Counted from the first letter of the stretch, positions 1 through 6,645 are shown. The stretch: 8,035 nucleotides of DNA from Nitrososphaerota archaeon (GCA_016200035.1 JACQFM010000139.1:1-8035), one strand, 5' to 3'. The notes: generated by a model not told the origin, from the letters alone. Numbers and translations are program-made.

Positions 1-702
1 GAAGAAATCAAAAAACAAATCACGGTTGATGATCTTGAAAAATTTATTCCTCTTATAGCAAGCCATTGGGAAGATTTAGAAAAACTGTTTGGTGAATCAC
101 TTATTCAAATTCTTAAAAATGCAATAGACAGAATTGACATAAAACCCTCAGAATTGGGTACTAATCAATCAGATGAACCATTTTCATATATTATGGGTAA
201 AGCATTGGAAGAGACAACAGAACTAATTTTTGAAAATAAGGAATTAAAAATATCACTATTAAGAAGATATTATACTCTCTCAGATGAAGAGAAAAAGGTA
301 CTTGGTAAAGACGGATTTTTTGGAATTCGTCACAATTATGATGAATTACCCACTGATGTCATACAAAGGCTAACATTTGTTTTTTACCTTGAATTATTAC
401 GAATCCATAAAGATGTACTCCCCGTTATCAAGTTAGCGATGGATGTATGGAAGATTCATAATAAAACACCTACTGAAGTCCTTGCTAAAGAGGATCACCA
501 AGCAAGAATGACGAGAATGAAAAATTCTGCGGATTGGATGTGCATATTTAACAGGAAAGTAATTAAAGCATCAAAAAAAGTAATAGATATCGTTAGAAAT
601 GACATTGAATTATCAAATTTACTAAAGGGCAATCTAGATGAAATTTTACCTAATCTTAGTAATTTTAAATCAGTCAATTATATACGTGAGATTATAGAGT
701 AG
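1..702 (+). CDS. Unrecognised helical protein, 3' part (N-terminus outside window)
   Basis: I do not recognise this protein. The frame is open from the first base of the window to a TAG at 700-702, giving at least 233 residues. A TTG at 154 is a possible start, but the 51 codons before it are also open and protein-like (rich in Glu/Lys/Ile/Leu, with an HWEDLEKLFG stretch), so the gene very probably begins upstream of the window. The product is predicted soluble and mostly helical, with many charged residues and a KASKKVIDIV segment near the C-terminus. I see no membrane segment, cysteine cluster or nucleotide-binding motif. It ends 107 bases before the convergent integrase gene, so it may be cargo of the element that the integrase mobilised. 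That is inference from position only. The frame is confident; the function is unknown. Confidence 0.75.
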   Translation, partial: EEIKKQITVDDLEKFIPLIASHWEDLEKLFGESLIQILKNAIDRIDIKPSELGTNQSDEPFSYIMGKALEETTELIFENKELKISLLRRYYTLSDEEKKVLGKDGFFGIRHNYDELPTDVIQRLTFVFYLELLRIHKDVLPVIKLAMDVWKIHNKTPTEVLAKEDHQARMTRMKNSADWMCIFNRKVIKASKKVIDIVRNDIELSNLLKGNLDEILPNLSNFKSVNYIREIIE

Positions 703-809
703 ACCGTTATTGTACGATTATTCTTTCTACCATAAAAAAGAGTTATTGGGGTTGCTGGGATTAACAGAACATTATAGAAAATACTCTGTTAGACATTTTT
801 CAAGGGACA
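703..809. other. Convergent intergenic gap with a short inverted repeat
   Basis: This is the spacer between the converging 3' ends of the left-edge gene and the integrase gene. It contains a 7-base inverted repeat, TAACAGA at 762-768 and TCTGTTA at 785-791, with a 16-base loop, and a T-rich run (TTATTCTTTCT) at about 718-728 that could help end rightward transcription. I see no tRNA gene and no open frame worth calling. Confidence 0.45.
762..791. repeat. Inverted repeat between convergent genes
   Basis: The arms TAACAGA (762-768) and TCTGTTA (785-791) are perfectly complementary, with one further G-T pair possible outside. The loop is 16 bases. It lies 19 bases beyond the integrase stop codon. 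It could be an RNA hairpin at the integrase mRNA 3' end, a protein-binding site or chance. A 7-base stem in AT-rich DNA is weak evidence on its own. Confidence 0.35.
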
Positions 810-1865
810 TTATAATTTAAAGAACTTTTTAGCCTCAGGATCTTTACTAAGTAGATAGTCAATGTATTGTCCCTGTCTTTGAATTTCATCGTTTAGTTTT
901 TCCTTCTCTGATACTTCTGCTTGAAGTTTCTCTATTTCCGCTGCTTTTCTAGAACTATCATAAACTAAAAGTTCAGGTTCTAATTTTAGATAAAGTTCAA
1001 GTTTTTCATCATCGGTGAGGCGGTTATATTGTGGCAAATATCCACCATGACCCGTTAACATGTGGGCATAGTCTTCACCAATAGTTCTTGCTGCCTTTGT
1101 AAAGAAGTAGGCACGGAAGCTGTGAAGAGTGATTTTCCTTCGATTTAATCCCTCATATTTTTGATTTAGCCCAGCCTTTTCGAGTGTTCTATGAAGGGTT
1201 ACGATCTCATTCATTCTTGCGTTTTCGACTAGTTCGCTTGAGCCAAACACCAAGTCATCATCGTCTAATGATCTTAGCTTTGTCTTTATGAAGGAGGCTG
1301 CTTCTTTTGAAATGAAGGTTGTTCTGCCAGTTCTGGTCTTCGTCATTTTTGCAGGTATACGCACCATGATTCTCTGTTTGCTTAGGTCAAAATCCTTCTT
1401 TCGCAGCTGTACCGCCTCACCAATCCTCATGCCTGATGATAAAAGGGAGAGGTAGAGGCCCTTTTTCTTGCCATTAGTGTGCTCTAAGATTTTCTGAATT
1501 TCTTCAAGTTGTAGTGGATATGGCTCTTCCTTGACAATTTTTGGAAACTTTAAGTTAACTCTGATATCCTGTGGTGTCATTTTGATTCCCATGTAATGAA
1601 GGAATCCGTTGAGCTGTGAAAATTTGTGTTTTATGGTAGAGCCTGCTATTTGTTGTTGGGCATTCCGATTGATCCATCCTTGTAACAGATCCAAGCAATC
1701 TTCTTCAGATTTTTTCATAAGTAGAATTGGATCACCCATGCCCTTTTCCATACAATAGCTGAAAAATGAGCTAATTGTCTGCTTTATCCCCCTTTGTGTA
1801 CCTATAGCTTGTGTACTTATCTTTTCAAAGTAGGATTCTTGTGTTCTTAGCACTGGAATACACAC
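810..1865 (-). CDS. Archaeal tyrosine recombinase / integrase
   Basis: A site-specific recombinase of the phage-integrase (tyrosine recombinase) family, 351 aa. Residues about 20-105 form the helical core-binding domain. Residues about 115-300 form the catalytic domain, with the first catalytic Arg at R147 in SSGMRIGEA, a candidate catalytic Lys at K173 or K176, the HxxR box at H248-R251 (HSFRAYF), H273 in TGHGGYLPQY and the likely nucleophile Tyr at Y280 (Y276 is the alternative). The GHGGYLxQY form is what I recall from archaeal integrases rather than bacterial XerC/D. Residues about 306-335 look like a coiled coil (KAAEIEKLQAEVSEKEKL), possibly for oligomerisation. The start is GTG at 1865, because an in-frame TAA lies two codons upstream, so the N-terminus cannot extend further. 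All catalytic positions are present and the frame is intact, so the protein may be active. It probably belongs to an integrated element to its left. Confidence 0.9.
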   Translation of the reverse strand: MCIPVLRTQESYFEKISTQAIGTQRGIKQTISSFFSYCMEKGMGDPILLMKKSEEDCLDLLQGWINRNAQQQIAGSTIKHKFSQLNGFLHYMGIKMTPQDIRVNLKFPKIVKEEPYPLQLEEIQKILEHTNGKKKGLYLSLLSSGMRIGEAVQLRKKDFDLSKQRIMVRIPAKMTKTRTGRTTFISKEAASFIKTKLRSLDDDDLVFGSSELVENARMNEIVTLHRTLEKAGLNQKYEGLNRRKITLHSFRAYFFTKAARTIGEDYAHMLTGHGGYLPQYNRLTDDEKLELYLKLEPELLVYDSSRKAAEIEKLQAEVSEKEKLNDEIQRQGQYIDYLLSKDPEAKKFFKL

Positions 1866-1947
1866 GTTGTCTTAACTAATAATTATAACTTTTTGTTTAT
1901 AGATATCATTAGAGTTATAACTTACAGGTTAAGATTAAAACCTAATT
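1866..1947. promoter_or_regulatory. Divergent promoter region of integrase and GRAM-like gene, with direct repeat
   Basis: This 82-base AT-rich spacer separates two divergent genes. TTATAA at 1915-1920 lies about 30 bases before the ATG at 1948, the spacing expected for a TATA box of a transcript with almost no leader. Read leftward, CTATAAAC (1903-1896) lies about 34 bases before the integrase GTG and could be its TATA box. An 11-base near-repeat, AATTATAACTT at 1881-1891 and AGTTATAACTT at 1913-1923 (10 of 11 identical), has a 32-base period, close to three helical turns. CTTAAC (1871-1876) and GTTAAG (1928-1933) form an outer inverted pair. These could be operator or recombinase-arm sites. 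Their role is inferred. Confidence 0.5.
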
Positions 1948-2271
1948 ATGGAAGATTCCGAAAAAAAAATTATTCAGGAAGATTGCTCTGAAGATTCCTT
2001 AGGTACTGGTATTCTCACCTTAACAAATAGACGTATCGCTTTTGATAAAACAAAGGGCAGAATTGCAGATTTTTCCAAAAAGATTGGTGATACTGTAATA
2101 GACGTTCCCTTAAATCAAATCATCCAAGTTGGCAAGGAGGGCTGGTTAGTGAAAAAAGTGTGGATAAAAGCCAAGACAGATACAGGTGAGATGATGCTCA
2201 AGTTTGGAGTGTATAACACGTCCAAATGGCTCAAATCCATAAACTCAGCTATCTCAGAAGTCAAGAACTAA
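1948..2271 (+). CDS. Small GRAM/PH-like domain protein
   Basis: A 107-aa protein that resembles a single PH-superfamily GRAM-type domain. After an acidic N-terminus (residues 1-17), GTGILTLTNRRIAFD (about 19-33) matches the typical opening 'G.l.LTn.Rl.f' of such domains. A second strand pair follows (VIDVPLNQI, 50-58; KVWIKAKT, about 70-77), and the C-terminal helix (TSKWLKSINSAISEV) is typical of the fold. GRAM/PH domains usually bind lipids or protein partners; no enzyme motif, signal peptide or membrane segment is visible. ATG 1948 follows a TATA box by about 30 bases, so a leaderless transcript is likely. The last 11 bases overlap the convergent kae1 gene. It lies between an integrase and core genes, so it could belong to either side. 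Fold assignment rests on pattern only. Confidence 0.75.
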   Translation: MEDSEKKIIQEDCSEDSLGTGILTLTNRRIAFDKTKGRIADFSKKIGDTVIDVPLNQIIQVGKEGWLVKKVWIKAKTDTGEMMLKFGVYNTSKWLKSINSAISEVKN

Positions 2272-3253
2272 TATATGGTATTTCTACAGAGTCGAGTCTC
2301 CATGACTGTCTAACAAAAGTGTTTCCCAGTGGTGTAGGGGATATATGTGCAGATTCTAAAAGTCCTACCCAAGATATTTGAGAACCACAGTCTCCCGCGT
2401 ATTCTTTTGGGCATACAAAAAACTTGCAGTTTTGTCTCTTGCAAACACTTTCAAGGATTTCTGAAAGTCTCTTATTTGCGGCTACCCCCCCTACAAGAAG
2501 GAGCTCTTTTTTTCTTGTAAAGGACAGAGCACGCTCGGTTGCTTCCCCGATCATGGCAAAGCCAGTTTCTTGTAAAGAAAAGCACACATCCTCAAGATTC
2601 TTTGACATGATATTCTTGGCGGCAGAAAGAAGGCCTGAAAATGAAACATCATTTCCCTTTACAACATATGGTAATGTGATATAGTTATTTGATCTTGACG
2701 CAAGATCTTCAATTTTTCCTCCACATGGAGATGCGAAGCCAGCACATCTGCCAAACTGATCTAAAAGTTGGCCTAATGTAATGTCTAATGTTTCACCAAA
2801 TACTCTCCATTTTCCAAACAAGAATGCGAGGATCATAGTATGGCCGCCTGACACTAGTAATACTAGTGGATCTTTTGCTCTTGTCAGCATCCTTCCAATT
2901 TCTATGTGCCCTATTGCATGGTTTACTGGATAGATCGGAATTTTATAATACGAACCAAGAGATCTTGCTACTACTGCCCCAATTCTCAAACATGGTCCTA
3001 ATCCTGGACCTGCTGCATATGATATTATATCAAGGTCGGTAACTTTAATCGCAGCCTTTTTAAGACATTCAGAAAGAACGTCAGGAGAATTTTCGGCATG
3101 ATGGCGTGAAGCTTCCCTTGGATGAATTCCTTCACCCTCAGGAGGTCGATAGATTTTTCTAACGTCTGAAAGGATTTTTCCTTTTTTACCACTTTTTTCA
3201 AGTATGGCACACGAAAAAGTATGTGCTGTACTTTCAATTCCAAGAACTAACAT
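2261..3253 (-). CDS. kae1: tRNA N6-threonylcarbamoyladenosine synthase subunit Kae1 (TsaD family)
   Basis: Catalytic subunit of the KEOPS complex, which transfers threonylcarbamoyl from TC-AMP to A37 of ANN-decoding tRNAs in the cytoplasm. The protein is 330 aa, normal for a stand-alone Kae1. Visible motifs are the ASKHA-type start GIESTAHT (5-12), YRPPEGEGIHPREASRHHAE (35-54), the metal-binding NHAIGH with H112 and H116, VSGGHT (134-139), GGVAANKRL (255-263) and the metal-ligand Asp D288 in AGDCG. Residues FSLQETGFAM and ATERAL are archaeal/eukaryotic in style. Where the euryarchaeal proteins have LYVSGGNT, this one has LLVSGGHT, so the tyrosine ligand is Leu133, as in bacterial TsaD. ATG 3253 lies one base after the stop codon of the upstream GTPase gene, so the two are co-transcribed. 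No Bud32 kinase is fused or adjacent in this window; the downstream gene is convergent. Confidence 0.95.
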   Translation of the reverse strand: MLVLGIESTAHTFSCAILEKSGKKGKILSDVRKIYRPPEGEGIHPREASRHHAENSPDVLSECLKKAAIKVTDLDIISYAAGPGLGPCLRIGAVVARSLGSYYKIPIYPVNHAIGHIEIGRMLTRAKDPLVLLVSGGHTMILAFLFGKWRVFGETLDITLGQLLDQFGRCAGFASPCGGKIEDLASRSNNYITLPYVVKGNDVSFSGLLSAAKNIMSKNLEDVCFSLQETGFAMIGEATERALSFTRKKELLLVGGVAANKRLSEILESVCKRQNCKFFVCPKEYAGDCGSQISWVGLLESAHISPTPLGNTFVRQSWRLDSVEIPYISS

Positions 3254-3254
3254 T

Positions 3255-4448
3255 TCATCCTCTGCTCAATGTAGATACTATTTTGATTACATCTCCGTTT
3301 TTTAATTGATGCTGAGCCCCTATTCTTTGCTTTGTCTTTACATCAACAGCATACAAAAATCCTTTTGCTAGATCTGCATGTATCATCTGGGCTAGATCTT
3401 TGGCAGTAGCGTTTGGAAGCAGGAGTTTTGCATCAGGTAAAACTTCCCCATTCTTGTTTGAGAGTTTTGCCTCATCTTCTACCGGATATACAACAATAAG
3501 TTTGAGGAGTTCAAAACAGGCAGCATTTAAAACCTCTTGCACACCAGTAGTCTCTATTTTTGATAGGACTGTCTTTACAAGATCCAAGGCCTTTTGTTGC
3601 TGCTGATTTAAAGTGACGCCCACTTTTATTTTAAAGAATTTCTCACCAGGCGAATAATCGATCAAACCGTTCTTAGAGGCTTTTTTTAAGAGCAACTCTG
3701 CTTCTGCGCTACATGCAATCGTCGGTCTTTCCTTTTTCAGCTTGCTTATTATGCTCAAATCTTTGCACAGATCGGCTTTGTTTGCAGCAATGATAATGGG
3801 CCTTGATCTTTTTCTTAATTCCTTTATGAATGACGTCAAGTCTGAATCTGTCCAAGCTGTTGGTTTCTTTATTTGTAGATTCAAGTGCTGAATTACAATT
3901 TCCACGTCGTAATCTTTAATGCCAAGGCCACTGAATCGCTGTACGATCCCTTGAATAAGTTTCGCGTCTTTACTCTCCATTTCTCTAATCAACTTTTGCC
4001 ACTCGCGTTGCAAAATCTGCTTCATCCATTGATCAAATTCTTCTTCAACAAACTTCACATCTTCATCTGGATCATGAGTGCCTGAAGGAACGGGATGACC
4101 TTGAATATCTGTAGAACCAGCTATATCCACTACATGAATTAGAGCTTCGGCCTGTCTGGCGTCATCCAAAAATTTGTTACCTAGTCCCTTACCTTCATGA
4201 GCTCCAGGAACCAAGCCTGCAACATCAATCAACTTAATTGGAATGAATCTAGTTCCCTTAAAACACAAAGGATGTATATGATCTATTTTGAAATGTTTAC
4301 ATGCACATTCTGTTTTCACGTATGCAATTCCGATGTTAGGTTCAATGGTTGTAAATGGATAATTCCCTATCTGCGCAGTAGTTTCAGTTGCAGCCGAGAA
4401 AAAAGTTGATTTTCCGACATTTGTCTTTCCAAGAAGCCCAATTTGCAT
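3255..4448 (-). CDS. YchF-like translation-associated GTPase (Obg superfamily, TGS domain)
   Basis: A P-loop GTPase of the archaeal YchF-like family (COG0012), 397 aa. The order is G1 GKTNVGKST (7-15), switch I around PFTTIEPNIG (31-40), G3 DVAGLVPGAHEGKGLG (75-90), a helical insert (about 125-215), G4 NKAD (223-226), G5 SAEAE (247-251) and a C-terminal TGS domain (about 315-397). Bacterial and human YchF/OLA1 carry NxxE and use ATP; the intact NKAD here predicts GTP. Between switch I and G3 lies a Cys/His-rich insert (C48, C50, H52, H57, H59, C62), typical of the archaeal group and possibly metal-binding. The family associates with ribosomes; the exact role in archaea is unsettled. It is the first gene of the leftward pair with kae1 (stop and start one base apart). 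A CTAATAAG element (4477-4470, read leftward) lies about 26 bases before the ATG. Confidence 0.92.
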   Translation of the reverse strand: MQIGLLGKTNVGKSTFFSAATETTAQIGNYPFTTIEPNIGIAYVKTECACKHFKIDHIHPLCFKGTRFIPIKLIDVAGLVPGAHEGKGLGNKFLDDARQAEALIHVVDIAGSTDIQGHPVPSGTHDPDEDVKFVEEEFDQWMKQILQREWQKLIREMESKDAKLIQGIVQRFSGLGIKDYDVEIVIQHLNLQIKKPTAWTDSDLTSFIKELRKRSRPIIIAANKADLCKDLSIISKLKKERPTIACSAEAELLLKKASKNGLIDYSPGEKFFKIKVGVTLNQQQQKALDLVKTVLSKIETTGVQEVLNAACFELLKLIVVYPVEDEAKLSNKNGEVLPDAKLLLPNATAKDLAQMIHADLAKGFLYAVDVKTKQRIGAQHQLKNGDVIKIVSTLSRG

Positions 4449-4520
4449 GGCAAACTATCTACTGATGCTCTTATTAGTAGTATTGCAGAAATTGTTTAAT
4501 CTGAATCGTTTCGATAGTAT
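4449..4520. promoter_or_regulatory. Divergent promoter region between ychF-like/kae1 and fap7-like/tgtA pairs
   Basis: A 72-base AT-rich spacer from which both translation-related gene pairs are read outward. GTTTAAT at 4494-4500 lies 24 bases (centre) before ATG 4521 and 27 before the in-frame ATG 4524, so the second ATG may be the true leaderless start. Leftward, CTAATAAG (4477-4470) is about 26 bases before the GTPase ATG. No clear Shine-Dalgarno site is seen for either gene. Both TATA assignments are by eye. Confidence 0.5.
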
Positions 4521-5078
4521 ATGATGTCAAAGGTAATAACTGGTAGTCCTGGAGTGGGTAAGCATACTGTAGGAAAAAAGTTAGCTAAGAGACTACATCT
4601 TGACCTTATTGATATAAACAAAATAGCAGTTAACTCAGGTATTTTTGAAAAAAAATATGAAACGTTAGATGTAGACATAATAATATTAAAAAAAATTCTT
4701 GCAAAGGAGATTACAGAAAACTCGTTAGTTGTTGGACATCTGGCACCATATGTGGTGTCAAGAAAAAATGTCGATATAGCTGTAATCCTAAGAAGAAGCC
4801 CGTACGAACTTATTTCCATATATAGAAAAAGAAATTATTCTCAACAAAAATCTATTGAAAATCTAGGGAGTGAAATACTTGGTGTTACCTACTATGATGC
4901 ATCACGTGAATTTGGTCGTGATAAAACTTTTCAGATTGATACCACCTCGAAATCTGTTTCTTCGGTTGTTAAAAAAATAGAGACTCTCTTTCAAGTGGGT
5001 AATTTGCAGGAAGATAAGGTAGATTGGCTTGGTATGATAGCAGATAAGAATGACCTAAAGCGATTTTTTCCCTACTAA
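4521..5078 (+). CDS. Fap7/AK6-like P-loop NTPase (adenylate kinase-like, COG1936 type)
   Basis: A 185-aa protein (184 if it starts at the second ATG) resembling archaeal Fap7/AK6 (hCINAP) proteins. In studied relatives these bind ribosomal protein uS11 and help small-subunit maturation, with ATPase/adenylate-kinase activity. Evidence is the N-terminal P-loop GSPGVGKHT (8-16), the VVGHLA segment (70-75) at the DxH Walker B position, LRRSP (90-94) and the lid/helix signature RKRNYSQQKSIENLGSEILGV (102-122), which fits the family pattern 'R.Y...K..EN..aEi'. Length is in the family range. Two residues are unusual: the P-loop Ser/Thr that holds magnesium is His15 (Thr follows at 16), and the Walker B Asp is Val71 by my alignment. 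Activity may therefore differ from the family norm. It is followed by tgtA after 34 bases on the same strand, probably one operon. Function is inferred from family resemblance. Confidence 0.82.
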   Translation: MMSKVITGSPGVGKHTVGKKLAKRLHLDLIDINKIAVNSGIFEKKYETLDVDIIILKKILAKEITENSLVVGHLAPYVVSRKNVDIAVILRRSPYELISIYRKRNYSQQKSIENLGSEILGVTYYDASREFGRDKTFQIDTTSKSVSSVVKKIETLFQVGNLQEDKVDWLGMIADKNDLKRFFPY

Positions 5079-5112
5079 CTTCAAATAACGTAGGATTTGA
5101 TGGTTATGTAAA

Positions 5113-6630
5113 ATGTTTGAAATAAGGAAAAGCGACCTTGCAGGGAGAATAGGCATATTACACACGAATCATGGTAGGGTTGAAACTCCTGCATATGTAC
5201 CTGTAGTGCATCCTGTAAAGCAATCTATTAGCCCAAAAAAGATGAGAGAGATGGGCTTTGAACTAATCATTACTAACGCGTACATTGCGTTAAAAAATTA
5301 TGGGATGGAGACAAACAAACGCAGCATTCATGACATAATAAATTATGATGGGGCGATTATGACAGATTCTGGCGGGTACCAAGTGCTCGAATATGGTAAA
5401 GTCAATGTAAATTATAAAGACATAGCTAAGTTTGAGCAAGATATTTTAGCAGATATAGTTATCCCCCTTGACAGACCAACTGGTTATGGTCTTTCTAAAA
5501 GAAAAGCACGATCGTATGTTGAGCACACGTTAAAAATTTCAAAAGAAACTTTACTTAACAGAAAAAAAAATGGGCAGATTTGGGTCGGACCTATCCAGGG
5601 GGGTGAACATTTTGATCTTGTAAAACAATCAACCAGAGATCTCGTTGAGGATGGATTTGAAATGCTTGCCTTAGGTAGTCCGGTTGAATTCATGAAATCA
5701 TATGAATACAAGATGCTTGCGAAAATGATAATTACCGCAAAAAAAATAATACCGGATTCTGTTCCACTACATCTCTTTGGTGCTGGGCATCCAATGACAA
5801 TTCCACTTGCTGTTGCACTTGGATGTGATACATTTGATTCCGCGTCCTACATGCTTTATGCAAAAAATGGCCGTTATATTACCGAGGATGTAACAATGAA
5901 AATTGATCAAGTATCATATTTTTCCTGTAATTGTGAGGTTTGCACTAAATATTCTCCGAAAGAAATACAAGCCTTAGAAAATGAAGATAAAATAAACCAA
6001 CTAGCTTTGCACAACCTGTATGCTATTAAGAATGAAGTAGAAAGAGTAAAACAAGCAATTCATGATGGCCGGCTGTGGGAATATGCTCTTAAGAAGTTAA
6101 GGTCGCATCCAAAGCTTTTTGAGACGATTGATGTATTTACCGATAATTTTAATTATTTTAAAAATAGTACCCCAAGATTCAAAGAAAAAGCCGTCTTTCT
6201 CTTTTCGAGAGAGGATCAATTCCGTCCCGAGGTTATTTCATATCATAACATAGTACGAAAATTCAAATCAAAGAAAGAAACTGTCGTCATAGTATCAGAT
6301 GGTACAACGAGGCCATTTTACCTTTCTAGAGAATATAATGAATTAAAGAAGAAATTTATAAAAAGACTGAATCAAGTCCAATTTTGTCAATTTAGTCCCT
6401 TTCTTGGTCTAATCCCACTTGAAATTTCTGATCTATATCCAGCCGCACAATATGTGATGCCAAGAATGGAGTTTAGTCCCACCGAATTTCCTGAATTCAT
6501 GAGAACATGGAAGGAATTTTTCTCTAAAAATAATTTTAAAACTATATACTTACAAGAAAATGATTTCCTAAAATTTTACGCAAAAATGCTACCAAAAAAA
6601 ACTCGGATAAGTTACTTTAAAATTAATTAA
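5113..6630 (+). CDS. tgtA: Archaeosine tRNA-guanine transglycosylase (ArcTGT), without PUA domain
   Basis: Exchanges guanine 15 in the D-arm of archaeal tRNAs for preQ0, the first tRNA-level step to archaeosine. The TIM-barrel catalytic domain covers about 1-345. D85 in MTDSGGYQV is the conserved general acid/base, and D242 in GCDTFDSASYMLYAKNGRY is the nucleophile. C272, C274, C277 (SCNCEVC) and H300 form the structural zinc site; their spacing from D242 matches the Pyrococcus enzyme (D249, C279, C281, C284, H307). IQGGEHFDL (161-169) and ALGSPVEFMKSYEYKML (186-202) are also typical. An ArcTGT-specific extension follows (about 346-505; SREDQFRPEVISYHN). At 505 aa it ends near where the C-terminal PUA domain starts in the 582-aa Pyrococcus protein, so that RNA-binding domain is absent. 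The stop codon is clean with no sign of frameshift. It follows the fap7-like gene by 34 bases and probably shares its transcript. Confidence 0.95.
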   Translation: MFEIRKSDLAGRIGILHTNHGRVETPAYVPVVHPVKQSISPKKMREMGFELIITNAYIALKNYGMETNKRSIHDIINYDGAIMTDSGGYQVLEYGKVNVNYKDIAKFEQDILADIVIPLDRPTGYGLSKRKARSYVEHTLKISKETLLNRKKNGQIWVGPIQGGEHFDLVKQSTRDLVEDGFEMLALGSPVEFMKSYEYKMLAKMIITAKKIIPDSVPLHLFGAGHPMTIPLAVALGCDTFDSASYMLYAKNGRYITEDVTMKIDQVSYFSCNCEVCTKYSPKEIQALENEDKINQLALHNLYAIKNEVERVKQAIHDGRLWEYALKKLRSHPKLFETIDVFTDNFNYFKNSTPRFKEKAVFLFSREDQFRPEVISYHNIVRKFKSKKETVVIVSDGTTRPFYLSREYNELKKKFIKRLNQVQFCQFSPFLGLIPLEISDLYPAAQYVMPRMEFSPTEFPEFMRTWKEFFSKNNFKTIYLQENDFLKFYAKMLPKKTRISYFKIN

Positions 6631-6645
6631 AAATAATAAAAAAGA
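6625..6645 (-). terminator. T-rich terminator for ferredoxin gene
   Basis: Read leftward just past the ferredoxin stop codon, the strand carries CTTTTTTATTATTTTTAATT. Poly-T runs of this kind end transcription in archaea without needing a hairpin. It overlaps the last codons of the converging tgtA gene. Confidence 0.5.

Noticed and set aside
154..156. TTG as the true start of the left-edge gene
   Set aside because: The frame is open and protein-like to base 1, and no convincing TATA box sits at the proper distance, so an upstream start is more likely.
703..809. Possible tRNA fragment or att site next to the integrase
   Set aside because: GGGGTTGCTGGGATT looked briefly like part of a tRNA, but no cloverleaf, T-arm GTTCNANNC or acceptor pairing could be found.
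2424..2684. Open frame on the + strand inside the kae1 region (86 codons)
   Set aside because: It lies wholly opposite kae1, whose motifs run through the same bases; the composition is shadow-like.
3255..4448. ATP-specific YchF/OLA1
   Set aside because: G4 is a full NKAD, which predicts GTP; the ATP-using members have NxxE there.
4496..4819. Leftward 107-codon frame opposite the fap7-like gene
   Set aside because: It covers the P-loop coding region on the other strand and also crosses the divergent promoter; no protein features of its own.
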